From the NCBI RefSeq assembly GCF_000367925.1, contig NZ_KB849176.1:486191-550190 (forward strand): a stretch of DNA of 64,000 bases, written 5' to 3'. The DNA is from Acinetobacter bohemicus ANC 3994 (GTDB lineage: Bacteria; Pseudomonadota; Gammaproteobacteria; Pseudomonadales; Moraxellaceae). Made by a program: the position numbers and the translations under genes. Positions 34,829 to 43,999 of the stretch are shown here, piece by piece (the first letter of the stretch is position 1; each line of letters starts with the position of its first letter). The notes beneath the pieces were generated by a model that searched no databases, was not told the DNA's origin, and was given only the letters and a program-made list of their open reading frames with translations.

Positions 34829-36715
34829 ATGAAATCCATCGCGTTATTGTTTACTTTAATGTCTTCTACTGTTGCTTATTCAGCAACGACTTCTCAAATT
34901 GTTCAACCTTATTTAGATCAAGCCGAACAGCAAAAATTACAGCATGACATCACTTGGCAAAGGTTAATGTATGCCAATGAAAAAGGTCAAAGCGACGTTG
35001 GTTATTCAGGTTATTTTCTCGCACCTGAAGGTCAAACACAGCTCAAGCAAGAGTTACAAGCCAATATCCAAGCCTTGTTTCAATCTGCTGAAGCCAATCA
35101 ATCGGTGCGTTGTCGTTTTCCTGCGCGTAGTCATTGGTTAATGCAACAGCTTCATATTCAACAACAAAATTTACCGACAGTTTCCTGCCCAGAATTGGAT
35201 GATTGGATGGGACAGATTAAACCTTATAAAGTCACGCTCATCTATGCGACAGATTTTATGGGCAATCCCAGTTCCATGTTTGGGCATACTTTATTACGCC
35301 TAGATCCTAAAGATCAAAAACAACTTAACTTAGTGTCTTATGCTGTGAACTATGCAGCAACGGTAACTAGCGGAGAGGGTTGGTCTTTTGCTTGGAATGG
35401 CTTAACGGGGCAGTATCCTGGTGAATATTCTCTCATGCCGTATTACCGTAAAGTAAAAGAATATGGTGATTTGGAAAGCCGTGATTTATGGGAGTATGAA
35501 TTAAACTTAAGCCCGAAAGAAACGCGGTTTTTAGTTGAACATATTTGGGAAATGAAACATGTCAGTTTCCCTTATTATTTCGTCAGTGATAACTGTGCTT
35601 ATCGTTTACTGGGTTTAATTGATTTGGTTCGTCCAGAGCTTAATTTGTCTGATCGTTTTAAGGTCGCGGCAATCCCTGTTGAAACCATTAAAGCCATTGA
35701 GCAGCAAGCTTTGGTTAAAGAGATTGTTTATCGTCCTGCTTTAGAAACCCAGTTATTGGTGCAAGCGAAACAGCATGGTAATCCCCTTGCTCAAGTAGCA
35801 CATGCAGTTGCCTTTTCTGAAACGAAAGATATGCCGCTGGTTTTGGAAAAGTATCCCGCTTTAGAGCAAGCTAAAATTCTAGAAATGGCTTATGACGACT
35901 TATATTTGCAATTTACAGGGCGTAAAGTGGAACCCAGCTTTGCACAGCCACGATTGCGTCAGTTATTGAGTTTGCGTAGTCAAATTGATTTAGAAAAACA
36001 ACGCCAACAACCAATACGTCCAAAAGATGATCCGACACAGGCACATGATGCACGTAATTTTTCAGTCAAAGTTGGCGAAGTTCAAGGTGAAAAATTCGTC
36101 GAAATTGGACATCGTCAAGCCTATCACGATTTGCTTGACCCACAAGCGGGCTTTCGCGTGGGTACGCAGTTGTTGTTCTGGGATGGCTCCATTCAATACC
36201 GTAATGATGAATTGAAGTTGAATCATTTTGACTTTCTGTCCGTGAATTCTTATAACCCGATTACACCGTTTAAAATGCCGTTGACTTGGGGTTTTAATGT
36301 GGGCTGGCAGCAAGAAGCACTGAATAAAGCAGGTGAGTTTAGTGAACATGAACAGCATGGTGTGAGCAATTTAAAAGTTCAAATGGGCTATAGCTATGCG
36401 GACCAAGAGCGCGAACATTTGTGTTATGCCCAACTGCAAAATCACATTCAGGCAAGTAAAGCTTTAGAGCAAGGCTGGCGTATAGGTATGGGGCCAACCA
36501 TGGGTTGCCAAAATATTTGGACAGATAAAATCAATAGTTTGTTGCAGGTTGAATTACCGTATTGGCAAGACTCACACCAATGGCAATTAAAGTTGAATAC
36601 GCAATTTCAATATATCCTCAACAATCAAAATACCTTGCGCTTAGGTTGGCAATACCAAAAACAAAATGGTCAGGATTGGGATCAGGCCAGTTTGGGCTAT
36701 GTACGATTTTTCTAG
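34829..36715 (+). CDS. DUF4105-family exported protein
   Basis: A 628-aa exported protein with a signal peptide (ends AYS-ATT). The DUF4105 (Lnb N-terminal-like) region at about 120-320 includes TLIYATDFMGNPSSMFGHTLLRL and VSDNCAYRLL, with the conserved Cys/His that suggest a papain-like hydrolase. The C-terminal 250 residues look like outer-membrane beta-strands (alternating aromatic ends, final YVRFF). Substrate is unknown. It follows the DUF3015 gene. The family assignment is firm, the enzymatic role is inference. Confidence 0.85.
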   Translation: MKSIALLFTLMSSTVAYSATTSQIVQPYLDQAEQQKLQHDITWQRLMYANEKGQSDVGYSGYFLAPEGQTQLKQELQANIQALFQSAEANQSVRCRFPARSHWLMQQLHIQQQNLPTVSCPELDDWMGQIKPYKVTLIYATDFMGNPSSMFGHTLLRLDPKDQKQLNLVSYAVNYAATVTSGEGWSFAWNGLTGQYPGEYSLMPYYRKVKEYGDLESRDLWEYELNLSPKETRFLVEHIWEMKHVSFPYYFVSDNCAYRLLGLIDLVRPELNLSDRFKVAAIPVETIKAIEQQALVKEIVYRPALETQLLVQAKQHGNPLAQVAHAVAFSETKDMPLVLEKYPALEQAKILEMAYDDLYLQFTGRKVEPSFAQPRLRQLLSLRSQIDLEKQRQQPIRPKDDPTQAHDARNFSVKVGEVQGEKFVEIGHRQAYHDLLDPQAGFRVGTQLLFWDGSIQYRNDELKLNHFDFLSVNSYNPITPFKMPLTWGFNVGWQQEALNKAGEFSEHEQHGVSNLKVQMGYSYADQEREHLCYAQLQNHIQASKALEQGWRIGMGPTMGCQNIWTDKINSLLQVELPYWQDSHQWQLKLNTQFQYILNNQNTLRLGWQYQKQNGQDWDQASLGYVRFF

Positions 36716-36758
36716 GCTTGATCAGCGCAATGTACCCAACCAAAACAAGTTTTACTGA

Positions 36759-37136
36759 TCAAACCTCAACAATCACATAATATTTTTTCACAGCTTCAAC
36801 CACTTCAAATGTCCCTACAAATGCAGGTGGAATAATGCCTGCATTTCCCGCAACGACTTCAATGAATGAACTCGTTTTTGCATCATGGATACGCACAATA
36901 CCTTCAATTACTTGAAAAAATTCCTGTTTATTTTCAGCAAATTGAATATTCCATGCACCTACCTGACAGTGCCAAATTCCACAACTCATATGAGGGTGTT
37001 CATACTGACTATAGGTCAAACGCTCGGGATTTCCTGTGACTAAACGATCAGGGCGAGGGTAATCTAGAGTGACTTCGTATTGTGTTAAATCTGAGCTAGA
37101 CAGCAAAATTGCTTGGGATACCGGAATAGATGACAT
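36759..37136 (-). CDS. Small single-domain cupin (DUF861-like)
   Basis: A 125-aa cupin. GIWHCQVGAWNIQF..EFFQVIEGIVRIHD and AGNAGIIPPAFVGTFEVVE show the two cupin motifs, resembling cupin_3 (DUF861, (S)-ureidoglycine aminohydrolase-like) proteins. The metal His residues are largely missing, so it may bind without catalysis. It is convergent with the DUF4105 gene and separate from folE by 171 bp. Function is unknown. Confidence 0.75.
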   Translation of the reverse strand: MSSIPVSQAILLSSSDLTQYEVTLDYPRPDRLVTGNPERLTYSQYEHPHMSCGIWHCQVGAWNIQFAENKQEFFQVIEGIVRIHDAKTSSFIEVVAGNAGIIPPAFVGTFEVVEAVKKYYVIVEV

Positions 37137-37269
37137 AGATGTGGTGGTACAGATGCTTAAATTTGAGTTTTATTATAATAGAAAATCTATATATACAGTA
37201 AATGATGATGAAAGTTGAAAGGGGGGGAATGTCAAAGTGAGTATATTTAATCAAGAACATGGCGTTAGA

Positions 37270-37298
37270 ATAACCAAGCTTGGGTGAAGCTTGGTTAT
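37270..37298 (-). terminator. Hairpin after folE
   Basis: ATAACCAAGCTT and AAGCTTGGTTAT form a perfect 12-bp stem with a 5-nt loop, 10 bp past the folE stop. The T run is poor. Confidence 0.6.
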
Positions 37299-37307
37299 GT
37301 ATTGCGA

Positions 37308-37862
37308 TCAATAATTTTCAGGCACTGCACTTAAGAATTCACGACGTTCTTCTTTGTTGGTTTTAAAGTCACCGACAAAAGAAACGGTACGTGTCGTAGA
37401 TTCTTGTTTACCGACACCGCGCATCATCATGCACATATGTGCAGAATCAATCACGACTGCGACGCCACGTGCTTTGGTGACTTCAGCCACAGCTTCAGCA
37501 ATTTGCTGCGTTAACTGTTCCTGAATTTGCAAACGACGTGCAAACATTTCGGTAATACGTGCAAATTTAGACAAGCCTAAAACATTGCCTTCAGGTAAAT
37601 AAGCAATATGCACACGGCCATAAAATGGCAATAAATGGTGTTCGCAAAGTGAATAAAACTCAATGTTTTTCACTAACACCATTTCATGGTTATCGGAAGG
37701 GAAGACTGCGTTATTGGTCACTTCTTCTAGAGTTTTGCTATAACCAGACGTTAAATACGAAAAAGCTTTAGCAGCACGCATAGGTGTGTCTTTCAGACCT
37801 GGACGATTAAGATCTTCACCAACGGCAGTTAAAATATTGGCGTAGGATTGCTGCATAGACAT
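37308..37862 (-). CDS. folE: GTP cyclohydrolase I
   Basis: The first enzyme of tetrahydrofolate synthesis, turning GTP into 7,8-dihydroneopterin triphosphate. The 184-aa protein has the zinc/active-site signature EFYSLCEHHLLPFYGRVHIAY, GLSKFARI, and the second Cys/His set (DSAHMCMMMRGV). Length is normal. ATG codons at 37862 and 37856 are both possible starts. It is transcribed in the same direction as the smr gene 88 bp upstream. Confidence 0.95.
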   Translation of the reverse strand: MSMQQSYANILTAVGEDLNRPGLKDTPMRAAKAFSYLTSGYSKTLEEVTNNAVFPSDNHEMVLVKNIEFYSLCEHHLLPFYGRVHIAYLPEGNVLGLSKFARITEMFARRLQIQEQLTQQIAEAVAEVTKARGVAVVIDSAHMCMMMRGVGKQESTTRTVSFVGDFKTNKEERREFLSAVPENY

Positions 37863-37950
37863 AAGACGTGTTCACTTACACTGATATTGAACAAGGACGG
37901 CATTGTAGCAGAAAACCGCTACAATGCTCTGTTTTCGGGAAAAATTCCGA

Positions 37951-38637
37951 TTACTGTTTAAATTTAGGGTTTTTTTCGCTGCGTTTGAGTAAAACTAAAA
38001 CAGCACCTGTGCCACCTTGTTTCTCTGGTGCACTGACAAAAGCTAAAACATCACGATGTTGACGCAGCCAGCTGTTGACATAGGTTTTTAAGATGGCTTC
38101 AGGCCCTTTGCCATGCACAATTTTAATGACATTTTGATTTTCATCTTTTGCCATTTGAATGATTTGTAAGACGGCAAAACGTGCATCTTCAACGGTACAA
38201 CCATGCAGGTCAACCGCTTCAAACCAACGTAAATTACCTGCTTTTAAATCTTCAAAAACTTTATGCTGCAAAGTCGCAATGCGATAGTTTAAGCTTGCTT
38301 GACTGGCAACAGGATTGAGCATCGCTTGCGTATCTGACAGCTCTGCATTGTCCATTTCCATCGGGCCAGTTGCAGCCGCACGTTTTGCCAAAGTTTGGCT
38401 ATCCAGCTTTTTCTTTTTGTTCTTTTCAATCGGTGCAATATTACTGGTATCCATTTTCTGGACACCTTGCATCGACTTCTGGAACAAATCGAAATCATCC
38501 AGTTCTTCTTGTACAACTGGAGCTTTCACTTCAGCTTGCTTTGCAATCGCACTTGAATGAGGATGGGTAATTTGTTTTTTAAAGGCTTTCAGTAGATTAA
38601 ACTGATCTTTAGAAAGCGAAGAATCATGTTTACTCAT
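37951..38637 (-). CDS. Smr-domain protein (SmrA/YdaL-like)
   Basis: A 228-aa protein. The C-terminal Smr domain (about 135-225) has the motifs AVDLHGCTVEDARFAV and VIKIVHGKG...LKTYVNSWLRQH, with final SAPEKQGGTGAVLVLLKR. Stand-alone Smr proteins are nicking endonucleases of DNA or RNA. The N-terminal half is charged and low in predicted structure. It follows trpC by 14 bp and is likely part of the trpGDC transcript. Confidence 0.88.
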   Translation of the reverse strand: MSKHDSSLSKDQFNLLKAFKKQITHPHSSAIAKQAEVKAPVVQEELDDFDLFQKSMQGVQKMDTSNIAPIEKNKKKKLDSQTLAKRAAATGPMEMDNAELSDTQAMLNPVASQASLNYRIATLQHKVFEDLKAGNLRWFEAVDLHGCTVEDARFAVLQIIQMAKDENQNVIKIVHGKGPEAILKTYVNSWLRQHRDVLAFVSAPEKQGGTGAVLVLLKRSEKNPKFKQ

Positions 38638-38651
38638 AACATCTATAACTT

Positions 38652-39458
38652 TTATACGGTTTGTGGCTGACCAAATAATGCAGTAAATGCATGATCTGGA
38701 CGGGGTTGTTTCATAAAACTTTCACCAACAAGGAAAGCATGAATATCATTTTCCTGCATCAGGCGAACATTTTCTGGTGTTGCAATACCGCTTTCAGTGA
38801 TTAAAAGACGTGAAGGCTCCAGTAATTTTTTCAAACGTAGCGATATATTTAAATCGACTTCAAAGGTTTTTAAATTACGGTTATTGACACCCAATAAACA
38901 GCGCTCTGAAAGTCTCATGGCACGTTCAAGTTCAGCTTCATCATGCACTTCAACCAGTACATCTAAATTGTGTTCAAAAGCCGTTTTCGACATTTCTTCA
39001 AGTTGTTGATCCGAAAGGCTGGCCACAATTAAAAGCACACAGTCCGCATGCAAGGCACGTGCTTCAATCACACCATAAGGATCAATTAGAAAATCTTTAC
39101 GCAGTGCGGGAAGGGCACAATGCTGACGGGCAATGGCAATATTTTCATCCGCGCCTTGGAAAAAATCCACATCAGTCAGAACAGATAAACAGGCAGCACC
39201 AGCTTGTTCATATTGCTGTGCAATTTCAGCAGGATTAAAGTTTTCACGAATAATCCCTTTAGAAGGTGATGCCTTTTTAATTTCAGCAATCACCGCGGGG
39301 CGTTTCGCATTTAAAGCATCGGAAAAACCACGTACAGGTGTCGCAGCCTGTGCCAGATCTTCGACATCTTTTAAGCTACGTTGTTTTAAACGGGCAGCAA
39401 ATTCTTCGTATTTACGGTCAACAATTTTACCTAAAATTGTATTTGCGATATCTACCAT
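38652..39458 (-). CDS. trpC: Indole-3-glycerol phosphate synthase
   Basis: The fourth tryptophan step (CdRP to indole-glycerol phosphate). A 268-aa TIM barrel, monofunctional (no fused TrpF). It shows AEIKKASPSKGIIR (catalytic Lys), CLSVLTDVDFFQG, LRKDFLIDPYG, LVEVHDEAEL, LGVNNRNLKTFEVD and LITESGIAT. AGGAATAAC precedes the ATG. It lies 21 bp after trpD in the trpGDC cluster. Confidence 0.97.
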   Translation of the reverse strand: MVDIANTILGKIVDRKYEEFAARLKQRSLKDVEDLAQAATPVRGFSDALNAKRPAVIAEIKKASPSKGIIRENFNPAEIAQQYEQAGAACLSVLTDVDFFQGADENIAIARQHCALPALRKDFLIDPYGVIEARALHADCVLLIVASLSDQQLEEMSKTAFEHNLDVLVEVHDEAELERAMRLSERCLLGVNNRNLKTFEVDLNISLRLKKLLEPSRLLITESGIATPENVRLMQENDIHAFLVGESFMKQPRPDHAFTALFGQPQTV

Positions 39459-39479
39459 GATTGTTATTCCTGTATCTGT

Positions 39480-40526
39480 TTAAGCTTCATATTCTTTGAT
39501 GGTTTTGGTGAATTCAGACAAAACGCTCATTTTTTCTAAAGCTTGTCCGCCATAAATAATATCATGGGCTAAAGCAACACCCTGTTTATAGTCATTGGTT
39601 AGACCAGAAACGTAAATCCCTGCACCAGCATTGAGGGCCAGTATGTTGGCTGCTTTTTCACCAATGGCTGATTTCTTTTTACCTAAAGCATCTTTAATTA
39701 AAGCTAGGCTTTCAGCAGAACCATCGACAATTAAACCAGTCAAAGTTTGGGATTCAATATCCACATCTTCTGGTGTAATCATCCATTCCGTGATGTCACC
39801 ATTTTTAAGTTCGGCAACATAGGTTGACGATGCAAGACTGATTTCATCCAGTCCATCTTTAGAGTGAACCACCATGACATGTTCAGCACCCAGTTGTTTC
39901 ATCACTTCAGCAATCGGGCGACAAAGTTCATTTGAGAACACACCAATCACAAAGCGTTTTACTCCAGCCGGATTCGTAAGCGGGCCAAGTAAATTGAAAA
40001 TACTGCGAATGCCTAATTCACGACGAGGACCAACGGCATATTTCATGGCTTTATGATGGTTCGGTGCAAATAAGAAACCGACCCCCATTTCACGGATACA
40101 GCGTTCCGTTTGCTGCATATTTAAATCAAGGTTAATACCGGCCTTTTCCAATAGGTCAGATGAACCTGATTTAGTTGATACACCGCGGTTACCATGTTTG
40201 GCAATCGTTGCGCCAGCCGCTGCAATCACAAAACTGGCTGCTGTGGAGACATTAAATAGGTTTTGACCGTCGCCACCTGTACCTACAATATCGACTAAAT
40301 AGGGAATATCGCTGACATCAATTTTAATGGCAAATTCACGCATAATACGTGCAGCAGCGGTAATTTCATCAATACTTTCGCCTTTAAGACGTAAGCCCAT
40401 CATCAGCGCACCAATTTGTGCATCCGTCGCTTCACCAGACATGATTGCTCGCATCACATCTTCCATTTGTGGCTGAGTCAGGTGAATTTGCTTCGTAATA
40501 TTATTTAAAGCTTGTTGAATATTCAT
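39480..40526 (-). CDS. trpD: Anthranilate phosphoribosyltransferase
   Basis: It transfers phosphoribose from PRPP to anthranilate. The 348-aa protein has the PRPP loop VDIVGTGGDGQNLFNVSTA, AKHGNRGVSTKSGSSDLLE, VGPRRELGIRSIFNLLGPLTNP and HSKDGLDEI. I chose the ATG at 40526, which gives the usual MNIQQALN start; a GTG at 40535 overlapping the trpG stop is possible. It is the middle gene of trpGDC. Confidence 0.96.
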   Translation of the reverse strand: MNIQQALNNITKQIHLTQPQMEDVMRAIMSGEATDAQIGALMMGLRLKGESIDEITAAARIMREFAIKIDVSDIPYLVDIVGTGGDGQNLFNVSTAASFVIAAAGATIAKHGNRGVSTKSGSSDLLEKAGINLDLNMQQTERCIREMGVGFLFAPNHHKAMKYAVGPRRELGIRSIFNLLGPLTNPAGVKRFVIGVFSNELCRPIAEVMKQLGAEHVMVVHSKDGLDEISLASSTYVAELKNGDITEWMITPEDVDIESQTLTGLIVDGSAESLALIKDALGKKKSAIGEKAANILALNAGAGIYVSGLTNDYKQGVALAHDIIYGGQALEKMSVLSEFTKTIKEYEA

Positions 40527-40534
40527 TGTGTTCA

Positions 40535-41119
40535 CTATGCATAAATTTCTAAGAAGTTTTGGAAGATTTGATGACCATGCTGGCTCAAAATTGATTCAGG
40601 ATGGAACTGCACGCCCTCTACAGGCAATGTCTTATGTTTTACACCCATGATTTCTTCCATCGTGCCATTGGCTTCATTGGTCCAGCAGGTGACTTCTAAA
40701 CATTCTGGCAAAGTCGCTTGATCAATCACCAAGGAGTGATAGCGCGTTGCAGAAAATGGAGAAGGTAGATTGCTAAAAATACCTTTATTACTGTGATACA
40801 TGTCAGACAAACGACCGTGCATAACGGTTTTTGCACGAACAATGTCACCGCCAAAGGCTTGACCAATCGCTTGATGACCTAAACATACACCCAGTAATGG
40901 AATTTTCCCTGCAAAATGCTGAATAGCAGGAATGGAAATACCGGCTTCAGAAGGCGAGCAAGGACCAGGACCAATCACGAGGTACTTTGGTTGCCATCGC
41001 TCAATATCTTCCAAGGTCACGGCATCATTACGGACGACTTTTACTTCCTGATTTAACTCGCCAAAATATTGCACGATGTTGTAGGTAAAAGAGTCATAGT
41101 TGTCGATCATTAAAAGCAT
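40535..41119 (-). CDS. trpG: Anthranilate/aminodeoxychorismate synthase glutaminase subunit
   Basis: A 194-aa class-I glutamine amidotransferase supplying ammonia to TrpE (and possibly PabB). It has the nucleophile motif LLGVCLGHQAIGQAFGG, MHGRLSDM and the His-Glu pair in VEGVQFHPESILS. trpE is not in this window; in Acinetobacter trpGDC and trpE are known to be at separate loci, which fits. First gene of the cluster. Confidence 0.94.
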   Translation of the reverse strand: MLLMIDNYDSFTYNIVQYFGELNQEVKVVRNDAVTLEDIERWQPKYLVIGPGPCSPSEAGISIPAIQHFAGKIPLLGVCLGHQAIGQAFGGDIVRAKTVMHGRLSDMYHSNKGIFSNLPSPFSATRYHSLVIDQATLPECLEVTCWTNEANGTMEEIMGVKHKTLPVEGVQFHPESILSQHGHQIFQNFLEIYA

Positions 41120-41844
41120 GAGCTAACCTGTTGAAATTTACGCACGTGTATGTGCTCGAATAGTCCAAGAATACTCGCATTGTGCTTATTTTTTAGTGGC
41201 TGACCTAATATAAATGAGGGGCGCTAAAATAAGTAAAAAATGGAGTGGGAATAATCATAGCAAAAAATAAGCATTTTCGGCGGAACTATTTCCATGATAA
41301 TGATTTTAGAAGGATCTCCGCAGAGGAATAAGCTGATTTATTCGCAGGTTATGCCGAATCAATTTCAATCATTTAGCATGTTAAAACCTAAAATTACTTT
41401 ATAAAGATATAAGGGTTTGATGCCGGTTTTAAAAGAGGGATTAATGAGGGAGTTTTTTTACTTTAAGTAATAGGCTAACGATAAGTGAGTATTTTGTGTT
41501 GCAATTTAAATTGCTCCAGATAGGCTTTATCTGCGTACATTCATAAGATGGAATGAGAGCTAGAACTCTTGTCACCAAAATAGCGCATAGCGTTTGGATG
41601 ATTTGGTCGAATAAAATATTTGCATATTCAATATGAAAGCATAAAATAGCACCACAATAACCCGCTAATAATGCGCTAAAAGTAAATTTATTTTTATGGG
41701 TTTGCACTAAAGGGCTAAAATATTCAGCAATTAAATCATTAACATGGCATAAAAATAACTTTTAGGGATTGATTTTGAAATAAGGAGATTAATTTTAAGT
41801 TAAACAGCTCGAAAAAAGGATCTTTTACACGTTTTAAAAATAAA
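41120..41844. other. Long intergenic stretch before glnA control region
   Basis: About 725 AT-rich bp with no gene I can support. Short open frames exist (minus strand 41441-41707; plus strand about 41294-41407), but none has a convincing ribosome site, composition or recognisable product. It includes the trpG promoter region at its left end. Confidence 0.5.
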
Positions 41845-41863
41845 TGCGCACCATTTTGATACA
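41845..41863. promoter_or_regulatory. NtrC-like site 1 upstream of glnA
   Basis: TGCGCACCATTTTGATACA contains GCACCATTTTG, close to one side of the NtrC consensus (TGCACCA-N3-TGGTGCA), with a degenerate right arm. It is about 150 bp before the sigma-54 promoter. Confidence 0.45.
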
Positions 41864-41898
41864 CTGAAAGAAACTTTTTAATCAAAAGTAATGAAGAG

Positions 41899-41915
41899 TG
41901 TTTGAATATGGTGCA
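41899..41915. promoter_or_regulatory. NtrC-like site 2 upstream of glnA
   Basis: TGTTTGAATATGGTGCA has a perfect right half (TGGTGCA) of the NtrC consensus and a degenerate left half. With site 1 it forms a pair about 54 bp apart, like an NtrC enhancer. Confidence 0.45.
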
Positions 41916-42009
41916 TTTACATTTGCACACAGTATAATAGCCTCAAATCAAAGTGGTTAAATCTTCTATTCTGATAAAGAATTCAATATTTTATCTTTGT
42001 TTTTAAAAG

Positions 42010-42027
42010 TTGGTATGAGAATTGCTT
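42010..42027 (+). promoter_or_regulatory. Sigma-54 promoter of glnA
   Basis: TTGGTATGAGAATTGCTT has the GG-N10-GC spacing of a -24/-12 promoter (TGGTAT...TTGCT against TGGCAC...TTGCA). It is 60 bp before the glnA start, where nitrogen-controlled transcription is expected. Confidence 0.7.
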
Positions 42028-42086
42028 AATAGATACCAACTACTAACACGCACTTAGCAGGTGCAACAAAAAATCATCGGAGCAAA

Positions 42087-43502
42087 ATGAGCATGGCGAA
42101 CAAGGTCCTTCAACTCATCCAAGAAAGTGGCGCAAAATGGGTCGATTTTCGCTTTACTGATACTAAGGGTAAAGAGCAGCACGTAACTTACCCAGCAGAT
42201 ACGATTGACGAAGATACATTTGAAGACGGTAAAATGTTTGACGGTTCTTCAATTACAGGTTGGAAAGGCATTGAAGCTTCGGACATGATTTTACGTCCAG
42301 ATGCTGAAACATGTTTCCTTGACCCGTTCTTTGCTGAAGCGACAGTTGTTGTAACTTGTGATGTAATCGAGCCATCTACTGGTCAAGGTTATGAACGTGA
42401 TCCACGCTCAATCGCTCGCCGTGCAGAAGAATACTTAAAATCAACGGGTATTGGTGATACTGCATTCTTCGGTCCTGAACCAGAATTCTTCGTATTTGAC
42501 GAAGTTAAATGGGAAATCGATATGTCTGGCGCGCGCCATACATTAATCGCAGAAGAAGCGGCTTGGTCAACAAACAAAGACTACGAAGGCGGTAACTCTG
42601 GTCACCGTCCACGTGTTAAAGGCGGTTACTTCCCAGTTCCACCAGTGGATTCTTCACATGATATGCGTGCAGAAATGTGTGCAAAAATCGAAGACATCAT
42701 GGGTCCTGGTCGTGTAGAAGTACATCACCATGAAGTTGCATCTTGCCAATTAGAAATTGGTGTGAGCTTCAACACGATGGTTCGTAAAGCGGACGAAGTA
42801 CAGCAGTTTAAATATGCTGTTTGGAACGTTGCGCATCAATATGCTAAAACTGCGACTTTTATGCCTAAACCAATGGTTGGCGATAATGGTTCTGGTATGC
42901 ATGTTCACATGTCGATCTCTAAAGATGGCAAGAACTTGTTTGCTGGTGATGAATACGCTGGTTTGTCAGAAATGGCATTGTACTTCATTGGCGGTGTGAT
43001 TAAACACGCTCGTTCATTGAATGCGATTACCAACCCATCGACTAACTCGTACAAGCGTTTAGTGCCACATTACGAAGCGCCAATTATGCTTGCATATTCG
43101 GCTCGTAACCGTTCAGCGTCTATTCGTATTCCTTACGTTTCTAGCCCTAAAGGCAAACGTATTGAAGCGCGTTTCCCAGATCCAATGATGAACCCGTACT
43201 TAGGTTTCGCGGCATTGTTAATGGCTGGTCTTGATGGTATTCAAAACAAGATTCACCCAGGTGAAGCTGCTGACAAAAACTTGTATGATCTTCCTCCTGA
43301 AGAAGAAGCGAAAATCCCTACAGTTGCACACAGCTTAGATATGGCGCTTGAAGCACTTGAAGCTGACCATGACTACCTATTAAAAGGTGGCGTGTTCACT
43401 AAAGATATGCTTAATGCGTATATCGAAGTTAAAACTGAAGAAGTTCGTCGTTTGAACACGACAACTCACCCAGTTGAATTTGATATGTACTACAGTTTGT
43501 AA
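42087..43502 (+). CDS. glnA: Glutamine synthetase, type I
   Basis: This enzyme makes glutamine from glutamate, ammonia and ATP. The 471-aa protein has FDGSSITGWKGIEASDM, the metal/active-site FFGPEPEFFVFDEV, EVHHHEVASCQLEIG, GSGMHVHMS (ATP site) and the adenylylation motif NLYDLPPEE (Tyr about 399), so it is a GSI-beta controlled by GlnE. GGAG precedes two ATGs (42087, 42093). A sigma-54 promoter and NtrC-like sites lie upstream. Codon use is that of a highly expressed gene. Confidence 0.98.
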   Translation: MSMANKVLQLIQESGAKWVDFRFTDTKGKEQHVTYPADTIDEDTFEDGKMFDGSSITGWKGIEASDMILRPDAETCFLDPFFAEATVVVTCDVIEPSTGQGYERDPRSIARRAEEYLKSTGIGDTAFFGPEPEFFVFDEVKWEIDMSGARHTLIAEEAAWSTNKDYEGGNSGHRPRVKGGYFPVPPVDSSHDMRAEMCAKIEDIMGPGRVEVHHHEVASCQLEIGVSFNTMVRKADEVQQFKYAVWNVAHQYAKTATFMPKPMVGDNGSGMHVHMSISKDGKNLFAGDEYAGLSEMALYFIGGVIKHARSLNAITNPSTNSYKRLVPHYEAPIMLAYSARNRSASIRIPYVSSPKGKRIEARFPDPMMNPYLGFAALLMAGLDGIQNKIHPGEAADKNLYDLPPEEEAKIPTVAHSLDMALEALEADHDYLLKGGVFTKDMLNAYIEVKTEEVRRLNTTTHPVEFDMYYSL

Positions 43503-43527
43503 TTCGTACGCGAATTTAAGCAAAAAG

Positions 43528-43555
43528 AAACCCGCTCATGTAGCGGGTTTTTTTG
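43528..43555 (+). terminator. Terminator after glnA
   Basis: AAACCCGCT-CATGT-AGCGGGTTTTTTT hairpin with a T run, 25 bp past the stop. Confidence 0.93.
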
Positions 43556-43593
43556 TATCATTGCTTTTGAATTCGATAATTTTATGAAAACTT

Positions 43594-43869
43594 ATGGCGC
43601 AACGTAAAAAAGAAACCAGCTTTTATCCTTGGGTTGATGTTAAAGATCATAGTAAAGGCTTTAAAATGAATTTTTCCACAGTCATTTACTTGGAGCTTGG
43701 GCGTACATCGGAAGGGTATAAGCAGGCTGAATTCATTGGTTTAAAAAATCCAGCATTGGCTTTAGATTATGCTTATCCGGAACATTTTTTTCTAAGTTCT
43801 GAGGGTTTAATTTTGCATAAAACAGCCAGTGGTAAATTTGAAGTGATTGCAAAAACGGATAAGTGCTGA
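43594..43869 (+). CDS. Conserved small hypothetical protein
   Basis: A 91-aa soluble protein that I do not recognise. It begins MAQRKKETSFYPWVDVKDH, has a strand-rich middle (FSTVIYLELGRTSEGYKQAEFIGLKNP) and ends with Cys. No signal peptide or membrane segment. It sits between the glnA terminator and ubiC (130 bp away). No strong ribosome site is seen. Coding is plausible from composition and position; function unknown. Confidence 0.6.
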   Translation: MAQRKKETSFYPWVDVKDHSKGFKMNFSTVIYLELGRTSEGYKQAEFIGLKNPALALDYAYPEHFFLSSEGLILHKTASGKFEVIAKTDKC

Positions 43870-43999
43870 GGCTTTGGTATTTTGTCGCTCTGGGTAAATG
43901 CAATAGGGTGCATTTAGGTGTGGTAGTGACAAAAGGATGAATCAATTCAGTTACAGTAAATGATATTCAAAAAAATCATCTTCAAAGAGTAGTGGGTAT

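Noticed and set aside
41441..41707. Open frame of 88 codons on the minus strand before glnA
   Set aside because: No ribosome site, no recognisable product and an AT-rich, mixed-hydrophobic translation. It looks like chance in a long intergenic region.
41909..41928. GTGCA...TGCAC repeat as a third NtrC site
   Set aside because: The arms are oriented opposite to the NtrC consensus (TGCAC...GTGCA), so it does not fit.
41739..41930. Open frame of 63 codons on the minus strand
   Set aside because: It overlaps the NtrC-like sites and has no coding features; it is more likely regulatory DNA.
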